Source: Pilatotrama ljubarskyi (taxonomy: Eukaryota > Basidiomycota > Agaricomycetes > Polyporales > Polyporaceae). From it: a stretch of 64,000 nucleotides of DNA. The stretch lies in contig MU277694.1 in NCBI GenBank assembly GCA_022385805.1, positions 93,694 to 157,693 of the forward strand, written 5' to 3'. The notes below the pieces were generated by a model. That model was not told the DNA's origin. It searched no databases and saw nothing but the letters and a program-made list of their open reading frames with translations. Below are positions 1 through 12,485 of this stretch, piece after piece (the first letter of the stretch is position 1; every line of letters begins with the position of its first letter). The translations under genes and the position numbers were made by a program.

Positions 1-683
1 CCGGACTGGAATGAATGCGATAGCGACTTGCTGGGAGAGAGGATAGTGGCAAAGAGGTTCAATGGGGAGTGTACGGGTGCTGGACCGGACGCCTCGCGCT
101 TCTCGACGACTCCAGGAGCATCGATGGGTGCGACAATATGAGCCCACTGGTCCTTCTTCTCTTCGTCGGTGAAGTGGCGGGTGAAGTACTGAGGCGTGAG
201 ACCCCTGGTGGACGGTATGCTCCAGATCTGCAGGAAGTGGACCTGCTTTGAGCCATGGCAGTGTTCGCTGTGGCGGATGCCTGTCCCAGCAGAGGTCATC
301 TGCAGATCGCCCCGCTTCATGATCTCGACGTTGCCCATGGAATCGCGACTAAGAGGTTCAATCAGTGAACGTCTGTCAAGGCGGCCAAGCGGCGAACTCA
401 CTGCTCTAGCTCGCCGTTTACGATGTACGAGAAAATCTCGAACTCGCGGTGAGCGTGAGTGCCGAATCCAGTCTTTGGCTCGACGCGATCTTCATTGATG
501 ACTCGCAAGCATCCGAACTGGTCATGGTGAGGATCATGATAGCTGTTCAATGCGTTAACGAGAGGCGCCTCAGGCTGACAGTCATGCCAGCACTTACCTC
601 GCGAAGCTGAAAGTGTGGAACGTCTTGAGCCAGCCGTGATCGGCGTGACCGCGTTCGTTGCTGCGACGAGGCACCACTTTCAT
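1..683 (-). CDS. Pirin family protein (partial, C-terminus beyond left edge)
   Basis: Cupin-fold pirin, an iron-binding protein whose relatives act as transcription cofactors or quercetin 2,3-dioxygenases. Three minus-strand exons join in frame: 598-683, 402-542 and 1-348. Exon 1 starts [12 protein letters not shown] and contains [13 protein letters not shown]. Exon 2 gives [19 protein letters not shown] and the metal-ligand motif [13 protein letters not shown]. Exon 3 gives DSMGNVEI...[17 protein letters not shown]. These are the signature blocks of the pirin N-terminal cupin. Both introns have GT-AG ends (401-349 and 597-543). The frame is still open at base 1, so the C-terminal cupin is missing from the window. 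It is divergent from NLE1, sharing a 448-bp intergenic region. The family call is firm; the substrate is unknown. Confidence 0.93.
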
Positions 684-1131
684 ATTGCGGACTGTTGTAG
701 AAGAAAAGTTTCGCAGGTGGACGAATGGCGGGATGCAAAGAGCCCTAGAGTTATAGAGTCTTGGCAGAAGTGTAGACAGCTTGTAGCTAGGTGTGAGTCG
801 GAGGAGGTTGTCTTGTCTTGACGAGTAGAGATGCTCCTAGCCAGCGTCGCGTCTTATATAGTGCGCCAGTCGACCCGCATGAATCATCGCCCAGCGCATG
901 TCGTACAAGCTGTTACAGAGCGAGCATGCAGATCCTTCGCCGATTTCCCTTTGGCGGGTGTACGGTACCCACGAGGCGGCACGCCCCGCCTCGCTTATCT
1001 AACCCGATTTTTGACAAGCGCCCATGCGCTACGGGCGCCTCACCATTTTCGGTGCTCGATCCTGCACGCTCGCCGAGCTCTTCATAAACTCGACGACAAA
1101 CCTCTCCTCCTGCTGACCGACCTGCACCAAC
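684..1131. promoter_or_regulatory. Divergent intergenic region between pirin and NLE1
   Basis: This 448-bp spacer separates two head-to-head start codons and must hold both promoters. A TATATA stretch sits at about 855-860. It lies nearer the pirin start, but no transcription start can be fixed from sequence alone. No convincing open reading frame. Confidence 0.5.
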
Positions 1132-3952
1132 ATGGCGACTCTGCTACCACCGCCGAAACGACAGAAGGTGTACCATGGAGTGCCTGCGCCTGAACCGGAA
1201 CCTCCGAAGCAGTCGCCGCACATCGTAGTGCAGTTCGTGAACGAGGAGGATGGGCAGCCCCTTGCGCCCGCCGTCAATCTCCCCGCAAATGTATCGCGAG
1301 AGGGCCTGGAAGCCATCGTGAACAAGCTTAACACAAAAGTGCGTGATTGCACGGTGATGCGTGCGATGTGCTCACTCTACTGACGATTATACTATGGATA
1401 GGATGAGGACCCAGTTCCCTTCGCGTTCCACATTTCCCTGCCCGCGGACGCTACAACGCCAGGCGCACCCACACGGATAGCGATCTCAAAATCAATAGAG
1501 GAAGACGTGCTCTCGCATCCCTCACAAGCGTTCACGCCCGAAGACGTCTTCGTGATCCATTGCGCACCACAAGCGGTCTTCAAGGTCCGGCCCGCGACGC
1601 GCTGCTCGTCCACCCTCTCTGGCCACACCTCCCCGATTCTCTGCGCCTCCTTCTCCCCGACGGGAAATCTTCTTGCAACGGGCTCCGGCGACTGTAATGC
1701 GCGGCTATGGGATCTGTTCACGGAGACGCCTTCGCATGTGCTCTCGGGGCACAAGGGATGGGTATTATGTGTCGAGTGGGAGGCTATGGAGCGGAAGCTT
1801 GCTACTGGGGGACACGACGGACATGTGAGTACTCCCTTCTCGTGAATCGAACTGGTATTGGGAGTTTCGTGCGTGCATGTGCTCGAAGCCGCGCACAGAA
1901 AGGGGACATAAGTTTGCTTTCATGTTTGACATACCGGCTGCTGTCCCACTGCCCGGCGTCTTGCGGTTCTGGGGACCTGCCATAGCTATGTGGTAGAGAA
2001 GATCCTTCGAGAGTGGGGGTAAACCCCAAATGGCGAGGCATCACTTGAGATCTCCGGCCTAACGCCAATGCGTGTAAATCCTTCGCACCATGCCCGCGGA
2101 CGCATGCAATCTTGGATCACAATTGACACCTTCGATGTCGGAGCTAGCAGCGTACTGACACCTACGCGGCGTCCTCAGGTCAGGTTATGGGACCCAAAAA
2201 CTGGAAAGCCAATTGGCGACGCCCTCAAAGGCCACACAAAATGGGTGACATCCCTCTCCTGGGAGCCAATACACTTGTACGCACCCCTTCTATGTCTATG
2301 CAGCTCCAGCGGCAGCTAACGCGGCGCAGGAACCCTTCCGCTCCACGACTCGCGTCTTCATCGAAGGACGGCACCGTTCGCGTATGGTCGACTCTCACTC
2401 GGAGATGCGAGTACACGCTGGGCGGTCACACCGCGAGCGTGAACGTGGTACGATGGGGCGGCGGAGGGCTGAATGGGAAGGGCGTGCTCTATACCGCGTC
2501 CAGCGACCGCACGGTCCGAATATGGGATGCGGAGCGGGTGAGTCTCTCGTGGTGTTCTCCGCCTCCACGCAACCACACCGGTGGCTATAAGCGATCTCTG
2601 TATACTGAATGCTGACGCGCCTGTGGGATTGTTGCGCAGGGAAGGCCGCTACATACGCTGAAGGACCACGCACACTGGGTGACGACGCTCACGCTCAACA
2701 CCGACTTCGTGCTTCGCACCGGGCCCTTTGACCGCCTCGGCAAGAAGACGACTTCGGATAGCGAAGGTGCGTTCGTCGTCTCGCTCGCTACTGCGTCGAT
2801 ATTCTTCCTCGCACAAGCCTCGCGCACGTGGGAGCGCGCGGGCCAGTCCTACACCGGGACGTCCGCCGCCGTCTCCCCGCACGTCCGCCTCCTCTACGAG
2901 GCAGATGCACTGCTGCTGCGCGACCTCCTTCTCTTTGTCATCCCACGCGCGTGCGATACCGACCGGACAAGCAATTTGGCTGACACAATCCCCTTTCAGC
3001 CCAAACCCTCGCACTGAAGCGCTACAACGCGCTCGTCTCCACAGCAGGCGAGCTGCTCATCACGGGCTCAGACGACCACACGCTCTTCCTGTGGTCGCTC
3101 TTCCCCTCGCGCACTTCTCCCTCCTCCGACGCCTCCGCCGCGGCGGCAGAGCGCGGCGGGAAGCTCAAGCCGCTCGCGCGTCTGACGGGGCACCAGCGCC
3201 AGGTCTCGCACGTCGCGTTCAGCCCGGACGGGCGCTGGGCGGCGAGCGCGGCGTGGGACAACAGCGTGCGCGTGTGGGACGGGCGGACGGGGAAGTTCGT
3301 CGCGACGCTGCGGGGGCACGTCGCCGCTGTCTACAGGCTCGCGTGGAGCGCGGACTCGCGGCTGCTGGTGAGCGCGAGCAAGGATAGCACGTTGAAGGTG
3401 AGTGCGAGTTTTGCGGGGGCGTGCATGTGTTATTCGCTTTACGTTCTGTCTGCCGTGTGAGGACGAGAGGAAAGATTGCTGTGGCGGGCGTCGGAGGTTT
3501 GATCGTCAGACCTCCGAGTGCCCGCGCATCCCCTGCGTCCTCTCTGTCGGCCGCACTTCTTCCTCTCCGTAATTTCACCTCTCCCTACACCCTTCCCACT
3601 TTGCACCGCTCCGCCACCTCTCTCTCGCGATAAGTCGCAGGTAGCAGCAGCATTCTGACCGGTCTACCCTTCATGATATGACAGATCTGGGACCTGAAGA
3701 CGTACAAGCTCAAAACAGATCTCCCCGGGCACACGGACGAGGTGTACTGCGTCGACTTTGTCGCGGACAAGCTCGTCAGCGGCGGGCGGGACCGCACGGT
3801 CAAGATGTGAGTGCTTCTTTCTTGCGTACTTTCGTGCATCGCCGCCGTCTCCGCCTCCGCGTCCCCGGTGAGATGCGCCGGGCGGTGCGGCGCGGCGTGC
3901 CGTGGCAGAGAGACGAAGCTGACTGGTGCGGGTTCGCAGATGGAAGAACTGA
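1132..3952 (+). CDS. NLE1: Ribosome assembly WD-repeat protein NLE1/Rsa4 (Notchless)
   Basis: Nucleolar/nuclear 60S assembly factor: an eight-bladed beta-propeller whose N-terminal NLE (ubiquitin-like) domain is bound by the Mdn1/Rea1 AAA ATPase during pre-60S remodelling. Eight exons join without a phase error: 1132-1338, 1402-1824, 2179-2276, 2330-2537, 2640-2766, 3000-3397, 3685-3806 and 3940-3952, giving 531 aa, close to the family length. The NLE domain covers about residues 25-125 (VVQFVNEEDGQPLAPAVNLP onward). WD repeats follow: LSGHTSPILCASFSPTGN, LSGHKGWVLCVEWE, LKGHTKWVTSLSWEP, LGGHTASVNVVRWGG and more, ending VSGGRDRTVKIWKN. The last exon codes only four residues and the stop. The start is the ATG after which the NLE homology begins. 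Identification is very secure. Confidence 0.96.
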
Positions 3953-6258
3953 CCTCGGGAGAGGTGTTGCGTCGCTGGGTGAGCACGACAGAAGGCGGGC
4001 GTCATGGGTTCCCGGAGGGTGCTCGATGTATCAATGCTCAGCTTGTACGAACAAGTCCGGGATTCTATCCTAGGCCTGTTCTCGTCTATTATCGCTCTCA
4101 CTCAATCCAACGAACTGGGGTACACGGAAGCTGGACGTTCCGTCAGTACACCATCTCGGACCTCCCGGCCGCGACAGCAACCCAGCGCCTTCTCAGCGAA
4201 TATCGGATTCTGGAGCGGTTCGCTGTCTGTTCCCGCCCCACGGCTTCTCAGTCCCGGAAACACCGAGCTCCATCCTGCGATGATCGCGACACTTCCGTAC
4301 CGGTCGTCAGTGACTCACTGGTCGGTCGTCGGCAGTCGCGACCCAAGGCGCCTATACCGCTCCCTGAGGCCGCTAAGACGTCTCAAACTCGGAGCAATAA
4401 CAGCCAGCGATGGCCGACGGGTCCACTACATGAAGCACCAACTCACCAACAGCGCTCTCTCAGTAGAGACGTGAGGCACGGCCCGCCCGCGCGAGGGTGC
4501 TTCTTCGAAGTTCCAAAATTCGCGGTTGCGTGATGCGGGCGGCCATGGCCATCATCGCACAAGTTCTGCATCCGCGTCCCGAAAATAAGTACCGCCAGGT
4601 TCTCTCCAAGTACCGTGTCAGTTACTGGGTCGTGTACTCCGGGATTGAGCTGCTGGACGGCGATTGTTCACTGCGAGTGACGGCTGCTCGTACCGTTATG
4701 TTCTCTGATTCGGGTCAGGCACGGGGATCCGTCACTGCTAGCGGTCTAAGCTGAGCGCTGAAGCTGAAGCCAGCTCTCTGGCAGATGGATGGACTATGGT
4801 GGCCGGCAGGATCAGCTAGCTAAGAACTCTCCCGAGGACCGTAAAGTCCGCGCTGTTCGGGGAGCGCACGTGCCGAACAGATTTCGCCGAAAGTTCAATT
4901 TGGCTATCCCTATGATGGGTTTCGACTTGCGCATTTCCTGCGGTCTGGCAGCGTCGTATACAGTCTAAGTAGAGTTTGCACGGCTGACGGTGATGTGCTG
5001 TTTCATGGGCGCAAGCAGCGCACCGCAGCCTGCAGGACGACGGGACAGGACAGGACAGGCCAGTCGAATGAGATCAGGAGGGAAAAGAAGACAAAGCCGT
5101 GTCCCCGAATGGCAGGCCGGCAGGAGGGCGGAGCTCGAGAACGCGCCCGGGGGGCGATTGGCCGGCGCGTCCGACGAACTTCGAAGCGCACACATCACGG
5201 CAGACTGAGCGAACGTTATGCCAGCTGAGACTCTCACTCAGGACCGTCAGGCCTCACGATTCCGCGGGTCGGAAGCGCTGTCGGTGGTGGGCACGGGACG
5301 CGGGCGCAAATGGGGCAGATATTCGCAGGTACTTCGTCGATGATGATGATGATGATGATAGTCGAGATGGCGTGTCCGGGCTTCGCAGCGGGGCGCTTCT
5401 AGCGTCGACGCGGGATGGGACGCGCGTGCCGGGGGAAAGCCTAAGTCGCGCGGGAGTGCGCAAAGGTGCTTGCCGGGTACCGAGGCACGGCCAGCTGGCA
5501 GCTGGAGAGGAACCAGGAGAGGCGAAGGGGGACAGCCAGGGACAGGGTCGGTCAAGGTTCGGTCGGAATCACAGGGCGGGGGCTGTCAGAACTCAGGGCG
5601 TCGGGACGTCTGCTTCAAAGCATCAGGGCCAGGCCAGGCCGCGGGCTGGTCGGCGAGGGCATCTACGAGAGCGGTGGAGACGCTTAGTAGACCTACAGAG
5701 GGTGGACGCAGAGGGTTGGGGATGGGTAAAAGTTCGGGACGGGGGTTTTGGTTGGAGGCCAAGGCCGGGGTGCGCTTGGCTTCTGGGGGAGCGGCCGTGC
5801 TGGGAGGACAGGAAGCGTAGGAAGAGAGGGCGCGCTCGCACGGAGGCCGGGGGTGTATGTCGGCGTAGGGTCGTGTGCGACGGTGGACGGGGGTTCATTG
5901 ATGTCATTAGGATAAAGGTGCAAGCAGACTGCGAGGTCGCTGGGGGGCAGCCGATCGGGCGATCGCAGAAATGTGGGGCAGCTGTCCATATCGGGCAGAG
6001 GGCCGTTGCCGAGAAGGATAGGCTGCGAGGACTCGCTCGTCCAGCGCCCGCAAGCCACGATCAATTCCCTCTTTCCGCACAGAACCATGGCCGTTCGAAC
6101 AGAACAACAAGAAGCCCGACTTTCCGCTGCCGCGCCCACCCAGCCGTTCCTTTTCTCCCTTCCCCTTCTCTCTTCTTCCGTTCAACTCCCCCTCCCCGCC
6201 TCCTCCCCTGCGTCCACACACAGCCTACCACCCGCGCACCCGCGCAGCTGCAGGCGCC
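3953..6258. other. Intergenic region, no supported gene
   Basis: About 2.3 kb between NLE1 and the DUF6534 gene. It holds several long open frames on both strands, one of 396 codons (5099-6289, plus). Their products are Arg/Gly/Pro-rich, lack recognisable domains and look like by-products of base composition. A GAT trinucleotide repeat sits at 5339-5359, inside a purine-rich stretch at about 5000-5900. The last 200 bases before 6259 are CT-rich (cccttcccct, ctcttcttcc), as is common upstream of fungal transcription starts. Confidence 0.55.
5339..5359 (+). repeat. (GAT)7 microsatellite
   Basis: Seven uninterrupted GAT triplets in intergenic DNA. Short enough to be ordinary replication slippage. 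Confidence 0.9.
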
Positions 6259-8774
6259 ATGGCCTCCATCCCCATCTCCAGCCTCATAGACCTCAACAGC
6301 ACCTTCGGTGCCCTCTTCATAGGCTTCGGAGCGTCCAGCCTGTCAGCATCCTCTCCCTCTTCGCGTTCGTGTAACCCACAATTCACACGCGTTCGCCGTC
6401 TTTAGGGCCTTTGGCGTCCTCAGCATGCAGGCCTGGAACTACTTCAGACGGTACCCTTCTGACGTTTGGTGGTACAAGTGTCTGGTACGCGCAGACCAAC
6501 CAATAGTTCCCCGCCCTTTGCCTGACTAGCCATCATCCCCTCCCGCCAGGTTGGCATGATTTGGTACGCGTGTCCGCTGGTTATCACACCCGCGCGCAGC
6601 GTCACTGAAACCCGTCCAGGATATTGGAGCTTGTTGACCAAGCGCTCATTGGACACGCCGTTTATTTCTACATCGTCACGTACGTCCCCCTCCGCGCTTC
6701 CAGCCGAGCGACAATAATCCGCTAAATTCCACGATCTCGCCAGTAAATGGGGACAGGTTTCCGCTCTTCTCCAGGGCCCCATATGGTACGTTTCATAACA
6801 AGCGTCTTCCGCCATGACACGCCAACTGAATCGCTGTGTCTCCGATGATTGCAGGACATTAGTCGTAAGTCCCGCCAGAGCTCGCCCGGCATCGTATGAT
6901 TCACAACTACCCGACGTCTATAGGTTCAAGTCGCCCTCGGCGTACGTCGGGAATTTCATTCTCACCCGCGGCGTTTGCTGAACTCATCGGCTTCTCTTTC
7001 TCAGGCGACCGTGGGCGCGCTAGTGAAAATGTACGCCGTCATGAACCAATTTGGCCGATAACGAACGCTGACGTGTGCTTGCAGATGCTTCGGGATGCGC
7101 GTATGGAGGTGTAAGTGCCAGTGCGCTGCTACTCTCCTCTCGGTCCTCACGGCCAGATTATCCGGACAGTCAGCCGGCACAACATCCTCATAACCATGCT
7201 CATCGTAAGTGGGAATCTGCCCGCCCGTCCTACCGCCGCTCGCTCAAAAAATTTCCAACCGTGCAGATGCTCGGGACACTCGCCCAACTAGGTGGGTGCT
7301 TCTCGGTTCATAGACCTAGCGCGGCACCAGACATGGCTGACCTCTTACCTAAAATCCGCAGCCGCCGCTTTCGGTATGTCCGATTCCTCCAACTGAGTCG
7401 CTTAAGCGAAGTAGATCGGTCACTCACCGCCACGTCCGTCCCTTTGCGCCGTGCAGTGTTCACCGTCAGAGCGTGAGTCCGAGCTGCCCCTGCGCTCAGC
7501 ATCTCACACAGCCACAGCCCCACTCACACTCCAACCTTGATAGGATCGCAATTCCCTCGATTGCTCGCGTCGGCGAGCTCAAGGTACGCACCATCTCGAC
7601 ATTACGTCACGCAGCCTCAGAGGCGGTGGACGAGCGATCTGACGAGAACGACATTGACGACGGAACTTGGCAGCTCGTGGGCAGCATCGCGCTCGGGCTG
7701 GGCATGGCGACGGACGTCGTGACCGCCGCCGCGCTGTGCTATTTCTTGCGTGGGCTCAAGACGGGGTACCGCAGGTGCGCCCTCTCGTTTTGGCTTGTTT
7801 GACGTGATTGACGGGGTTGAGCTGACGTGTGGTGTGCTGCGGGATCGACTTGGGCTTGTACTGTAGAGATGATTCGATCGTGAACACGCTCACGCTGTAC
7901 GCGATCAACACTGGCGTCATCACGAGGTACGTTCGCTAGATCAGTGGTATATACGGAGCTCAAGAGATGGGGAGGCTGACTGCCTTATTGGATGCAGTGC
8001 GATCAGCTTGAGCACGCTCATCTTGGTGAGTGACATGTCATGACATGTTCGTGGAGTCGGGATATTTTGGGTGTTGACCGGCGATCGCGGAACGCAGTAC
8101 GACCTGATGCCGACGAACTTCATCTTCATGGCGTTCTACTTCGTGCTCAGCAAAGGTACGTCCGCTTGTCCCCATCTCTACCCGGTCTCCCCTTCCCCGG
8201 TCCCTCCTGACCGCCCCCCTCTCACGCAGTGTACGCCAACTCGTTCTTCGCCGCGCTCAACACGCGCCGCTCGATCCGCGGGCGCGGCACGGAGGGCGAC
8301 CACACGACTGTGCCCACGTTCCTGATGGTCGGGCAGACGACGAAGCAGGAGGTACACGTCGACCCCGTCTACTCCATCGTACGTTCCCGCACGCAGGTCG
8401 ACCTCGCCGCGTCTTCCTCCTCTCCCTCGGCGTCGTACGCCAAGGCGCCGGGCAACAACGCGTCTGACGATTTTCTTGACATGTCGGACCGATCGCGCGC
8501 CCCACTGCAGCAGTCCTCGGCGGGCGCGAATCGGTCGCAGGTTCCGGACGTGGAGTATTCGCCGAGGATGGAGGTGCCTAGGGAACCGGTGAGTGCTGCT
8601 CTCCGTCTGTCCGTCGCTGGCGCGGGGGTCAGATGGCTCGGAGTCGAGCGTTGGTGGCTGACTTGTCGTCTTGTGTCCCTCGTCTTCTTGTGCGTCGCGT
8701 CTTGTGATGGGATGCGCCACATACTACAGCCGATCGCGATGCCGCCTCCGATGCATTACGCGCAGGCTTGGTGA
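6259..8774 (+). CDS. DUF6534-type multi-pass membrane protein
   Basis: Basidiomycete integral membrane protein of unknown function, of the seven-helix DUF6534 type. The gene splits into about 20 short exons. It opens at ATG 6259 (MASIPISSLIDLNSTFGALF) and the spliced product continues GFGASSLAFGVLSMQAWNYF, RRYPSDVWWYKCLVGMIWIL, ELVDQALIGHAVYFYIVTKW, then VQVALGATVGALVKM and VWRFSRHNILITMLI. Later come LVGSIALGLGMATDVVTAAA, LCYFLRGLKTGYRR and YDLMPTNFIFMAFYFVLSK. Hydrophobic segments alternate with short charged loops. The C-terminal part is a soluble Ser/Pro-rich tail ending PIAMPPPMHYAQAW at the TGA ending 8774. Two exons are tiny (6855-6864 and 7362-7373). Every junction uses GT-AG and keeps frame. 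Family call is by pattern from memory; function unknown. Confidence 0.88.
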
Positions 8775-10666
8775 ATAATCTCGAAGACGCATCAGTTCTC
8801 GGCGACGGCGACGGCGGAACTTGCGCGCCACCCGCGGTGGCCGTTCGATCCCCTCCCCCTCGCAACTTCGATCTCCGCATTCCCTGCCTGGCCTCCCCAG
8901 TAACCTCGTCCACGCCCCGCCGCGCGCAGCCCCCCCCCCCCCCCCTTCCACACGCATAGAAGCGCGAAGCACCCTCACAGTTGCCGAAGCGGACTCTTCC
9001 AGCTCATCGTCCAGTGTATCAACGTAGCCCCTCCCGCCGTGTCCATAGTATCAATATGTCCTCCTACTTCGGACCCGAACCCGCCCACGACGGACTTGGC
9101 CCCATACACACTACCTTCCTTGGTATCAAAACGGCCGTTCCCGCCGCGTCCCCCGTTCCCCGTTCCCCATCGTGCACGTGCTCTCGGCGCAGAGGGATCT
9201 AGAAGCCCGTGTCCTGTCCTGACCGGCGCGCCGCCGCGAGGGCGGCCTATCTGTCACTCGTCCTGTAATGTCCTCCCAGTGCTCTCTGTCCTTTCTCGTC
9301 GTTTCGTCGCCTTGTCTCGTTGTCGTTCTTTGTTTCGCAGATCCGCAGCCTTGCGCTACTTACTGAGCCCTCTTCTTCTTCGGAAGTTGTAATACTAGAC
9401 CTACTATCCGAGTCCGCCAGCGTATTACGTACTGGGGTGCCTTCACTGCGCGTGCGCGCCCTTCGAGCTTTCCTTGTTTCTTCGAGTCCTGTTGAAGTTG
9501 AAGTTGATTCGTGTATCCCTACTTATGAGGACTTTCTTTCGCGCGCGGACGGAGGCGTGCTATATTTCTTGTTGTGCACGGTGCTTTGCTGCTACCTACT
9601 TATAACTACTTGCCTCCTCCGACGAGTGTATGTACATCTGCTGCCCGTTGAGCTCGCTCTGTTACTTCGAGTCCTGTTCTGACGTGTAGCGTTCGCCGCC
9701 TTCAAAGTTTTGATCGTCGCAAGCCTGGGGTTTGCGAGTCTGTCCTCCCGTATGTTTTTCCTATCCTCTTCCTCCGATCTTCTCTTCTCGAAACGGCGTC
9801 GGGTGGGACTCGATTCGCTTAGAGGTTGCCCTGCGGGAGGCGGGGTTTTGTCGTTTGTTTTGCGTGCGGCCACGTCTTTGTATCTATGTACTTCTCAAAG
9901 TCCCAGAAGGAGAGCGAATGTGGGGGTCCAGAGCCCCGATCGAATGAATATGCGCATATGCCTGATGAGTTACTACTAATAGAGTAATAACAAGCCTGAA
10001 AGACTCGTCTCAGGTCTGGGTAAGTACGTGTTGGCGCCCGTGATTCCCGGATCCAGGCGACTTGAGCCACAACCACTGGCATGATCACCGCGACATCGAC
10101 GACTACTACCATGTTACGACTCCGGATCCATGGACGCCCCGACTTGCGATCTATGCGACTTGGAGCACCATGTGCGATTGCCGCCTGCGGGTGTATGCCA
10201 TTGAGATGTCCCGAAACCGACGCTGACACCCTAATCTCGTGTCCACCGTAAGTACGCAAGCCAGGGAGTACATCCACCGCCCCCGCTGAGCTCAACTCTG
10301 CACGCTTATTATTAAAATCTATAAGCCGCACACTTGGTGGTTGGCGAGCGCGGCTTGGGATCGTGAGGCGAGCACGAGGCTGCCGCCGCATTCAGGCCTG
10401 ATGTGGTAGGTGTTGTTAGTACAGGACTGCTATGACGACACCACAGTACCAGGACGTCCTACAATGCGGGTGGCCAATGCCACAACACTTGCTCGCCCAG
10501 AGAGAGGTCGTTGTGGTGGGCCTTGTTGCGGAGCTGGTGCTCGTTATACATCTTCTAGTCTCCTCCGATGCTCGCGGACTAGCGATCACCTTCAAACCAT
10601 ATATACATATATATATACTGCAGCTGCTCGTGGTACGCTTGCAAGTCTCTTCCTTCACGTACTACG
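8775..10666. other. Intergenic region between DUF6534 gene and F-box gene
   Basis: About 1.9 kb with no gene I can support. It contains a run of 16 C at 8930-8945 just after the DUF6534 stop. An AT-rich stretch at about 10598-10618 (ccatatatacatatatatata) may act as the TATA region of the F-box gene. Open frames on both strands here, for example 190 codons minus at 9819-10391, have no recognisable content. Confidence 0.5.
8930..8945 (+). repeat. Poly-C run (16 C)
   Basis: Uninterrupted homopolymer about 155 bases after the DUF6534 stop codon. Its length is the kind of position where assembly errors are common. Confidence 0.85.
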
Positions 10667-12485
10667 ATGGCGTCTGCTTACTGGAGAGCAGTTGCACGGC
10701 AAGTTTCTCCCACTGGCGATCTCCCCCTCGTGCTCACAACCACCTTAGCCATAGACCACAGCGCGACGATTCCGTAGGCCCAGCCTTCTCAAGAGAGAGG
10801 CACTCGCTCTCCTTCTTCTCGGCGGATACTCTGCTTCACCTCGGCGCTTTCCTCGACATCGACGACCTGGCGTGTCTAGCGCGCACATGCCGCAAGCTCC
10901 ACAACACGCTGGCGCGAGAACTGCTCAAGCAGCCCGTCGATCTGTGGCCGCAGGACCTCGAGTCCTACCTCGCTTTCCTGACCCGGCTCAGCCAAAACCC
11001 GTCGACGTCTTTCCCGGCCGCTTGGAACCTGTCCATCGACTTCCAATATCTGGAACGCCACCACTGCACGACTTCCCAGGGACGCTGCGTGTACGAATGT
11101 CGGTTTCGCATTTGCACCTTCGAGGAGACGTGGGAGCTGCTCGGGGAGATCCTGCAGCACGCGCACGGGCTCTCTGGGCTCGCCCTTAAGGGGTGCGTCG
11201 ATCGCGCCCTGTCCGGAGAGGAGCTTCGTGTCGTTCTGGATGTGGTACCTGCCCTTCGAAGCCTCACGCTCGGGGAGATCCGTCAGGATCACCTCAACGC
11301 TCTGCAGGGCGTTGTCCCCGATCTGCGCGCCCTCATACTCAAGTACCATGTCACTCTACGTATACCTGGGCCTGCGCACGCGCCCTCCCTGGGGAACCAC
11401 TTCCAAAGGCTGGAGGAGCTTGAGATCTACTGGTTCTTCTGGAATCAGGAGGGCGTCCAGCTGCCCAACATGAAGAAGCTCAAGGTCAACAGGGTGTATC
11501 TGGGCACGAAGATGTCTAGCTGGGCCGGCGCGCTCGTTCGCACCTTCCCCAACCTCACGCATCTCGACTTCTGGGAGATGTACTCGTTCGACTCTGGGAG
11601 GGACGTGGCGGATAGGTATGCCAACAAGAACGACACGGCCTTCGCGAAGATGCTCGCCCAGTGGCGTGACGAAGCGGAGGCGTTACAGAGGCAGTCGCGA
11701 CACCTACCGCTGCGGTATATCCGGGTCCGGGCGCTGTTCTACCTCTACTGCCTCGGGCTGTCGTCTGCGATGCCAGGAGTTCGTGTCTATGTCGGCGTCG
11801 CGGGCGTGGACGACACGATGGCGATCGCGCGAGCATTGCGTCCCCTCGCCCCCCAGTGCGTCGGTTTCTTCCTGGAGCACAAGCCGAACCAGGATATCCA
11901 CCGAGTGTGTCGGGAGCTCTTCCGCAGCTGCGTGACGATGCCCTCCTTCACGCATGTGGTGATGAATGTGCCGACCATGCAGCTCTTCCCCTTGACGCTA
12001 CGTAGCATCGCTGTGAGTCGCATTCCACTTCGGAGTCTTCAGCGCCACCACTCATTGATCTCTACAAATCGCAGGGAGCACTCGCATGCGCCCTCCAGGA
12101 ATCCTCGGTCTCACATGTGCTCGTGCGCATACAGGACACACCTACCAACACGGCCGAGCGTTCAATGGGCCGCCTGGAGTACGATGATCTCTACGCTGCG
12201 CTGGACAGGCTCATCGACCGTGCGTACGCATCTGCTCCTGCGTTCCTGGCTGAGTTCCTGGAGTGCATCCCCGAGGCGAGGCGACTCTTCCTTGAACTCG
12301 AGGGCTATGGGTTGACATCTTGGGAGCGGTCGAATGGGGATCGGCGCTGGAGAGAGCTGGACGAAGCGGAAGGGCGGCAGATTTTGGCAGCGGAGAACAT
12401 GTCGGGATGGGAGATGGACGAGGTCCCATACCGAGAGCTCCCGCCTTGGGATCGCTTTGAGAAGTCGCCTGTAATCAGTGGATGA
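10667..12485 (+). CDS. F-box domain protein
   Basis: Probable SCF ubiquitin-ligase substrate adaptor of the large Agaricomycete F-box/LRR-like class. The N-terminal F-box reads LSFFSADTLLHLGAFLDIDD, then LACLARTCRKLHNTLARELL; degenerate leucine-rich segments follow (LSGLALKGCVDRALSGEELR, VVPALRSLTLGEI, FPNLTHLDFWEMYSFD). I prefer a start at ATG 10667 with exons 10667-10698, 10794-12012 and 12075-12485 (553 aa). This needs a GC-AG first intron, but it places the start about 50 bases after an AT-rich TATA-like stretch and joins in phase. The alternative is an uninterrupted N-terminal extension from ATG 10432, whose extra 120 codons show no domain. The second intron (12013-12074) is ordinary GT-AG. 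The protein ends FEKSPVISG. F-box call is good; the 5' end is uncertain. Confidence 0.82.

Noticed and set aside
5099..6289. 396-codon open frame on the plus strand
   Set aside because: Arg/Gly/Pro-rich, no domain, overlaps the DUF6534 5' end in another frame and sits in a purine-skewed GC-rich stretch where stops are rare.
9819..10391. 190-codon minus frame
   Set aside because: No recognisable motif, no splice partners; composition alone can explain it.
10432..10666. In-frame N-terminal extension of the F-box protein
   Set aside because: It would translate the AT-rich TATA-like stretch (FKPYIHIYIL) and has no homology; a start at 10667 with an intron fits better, though not proven.
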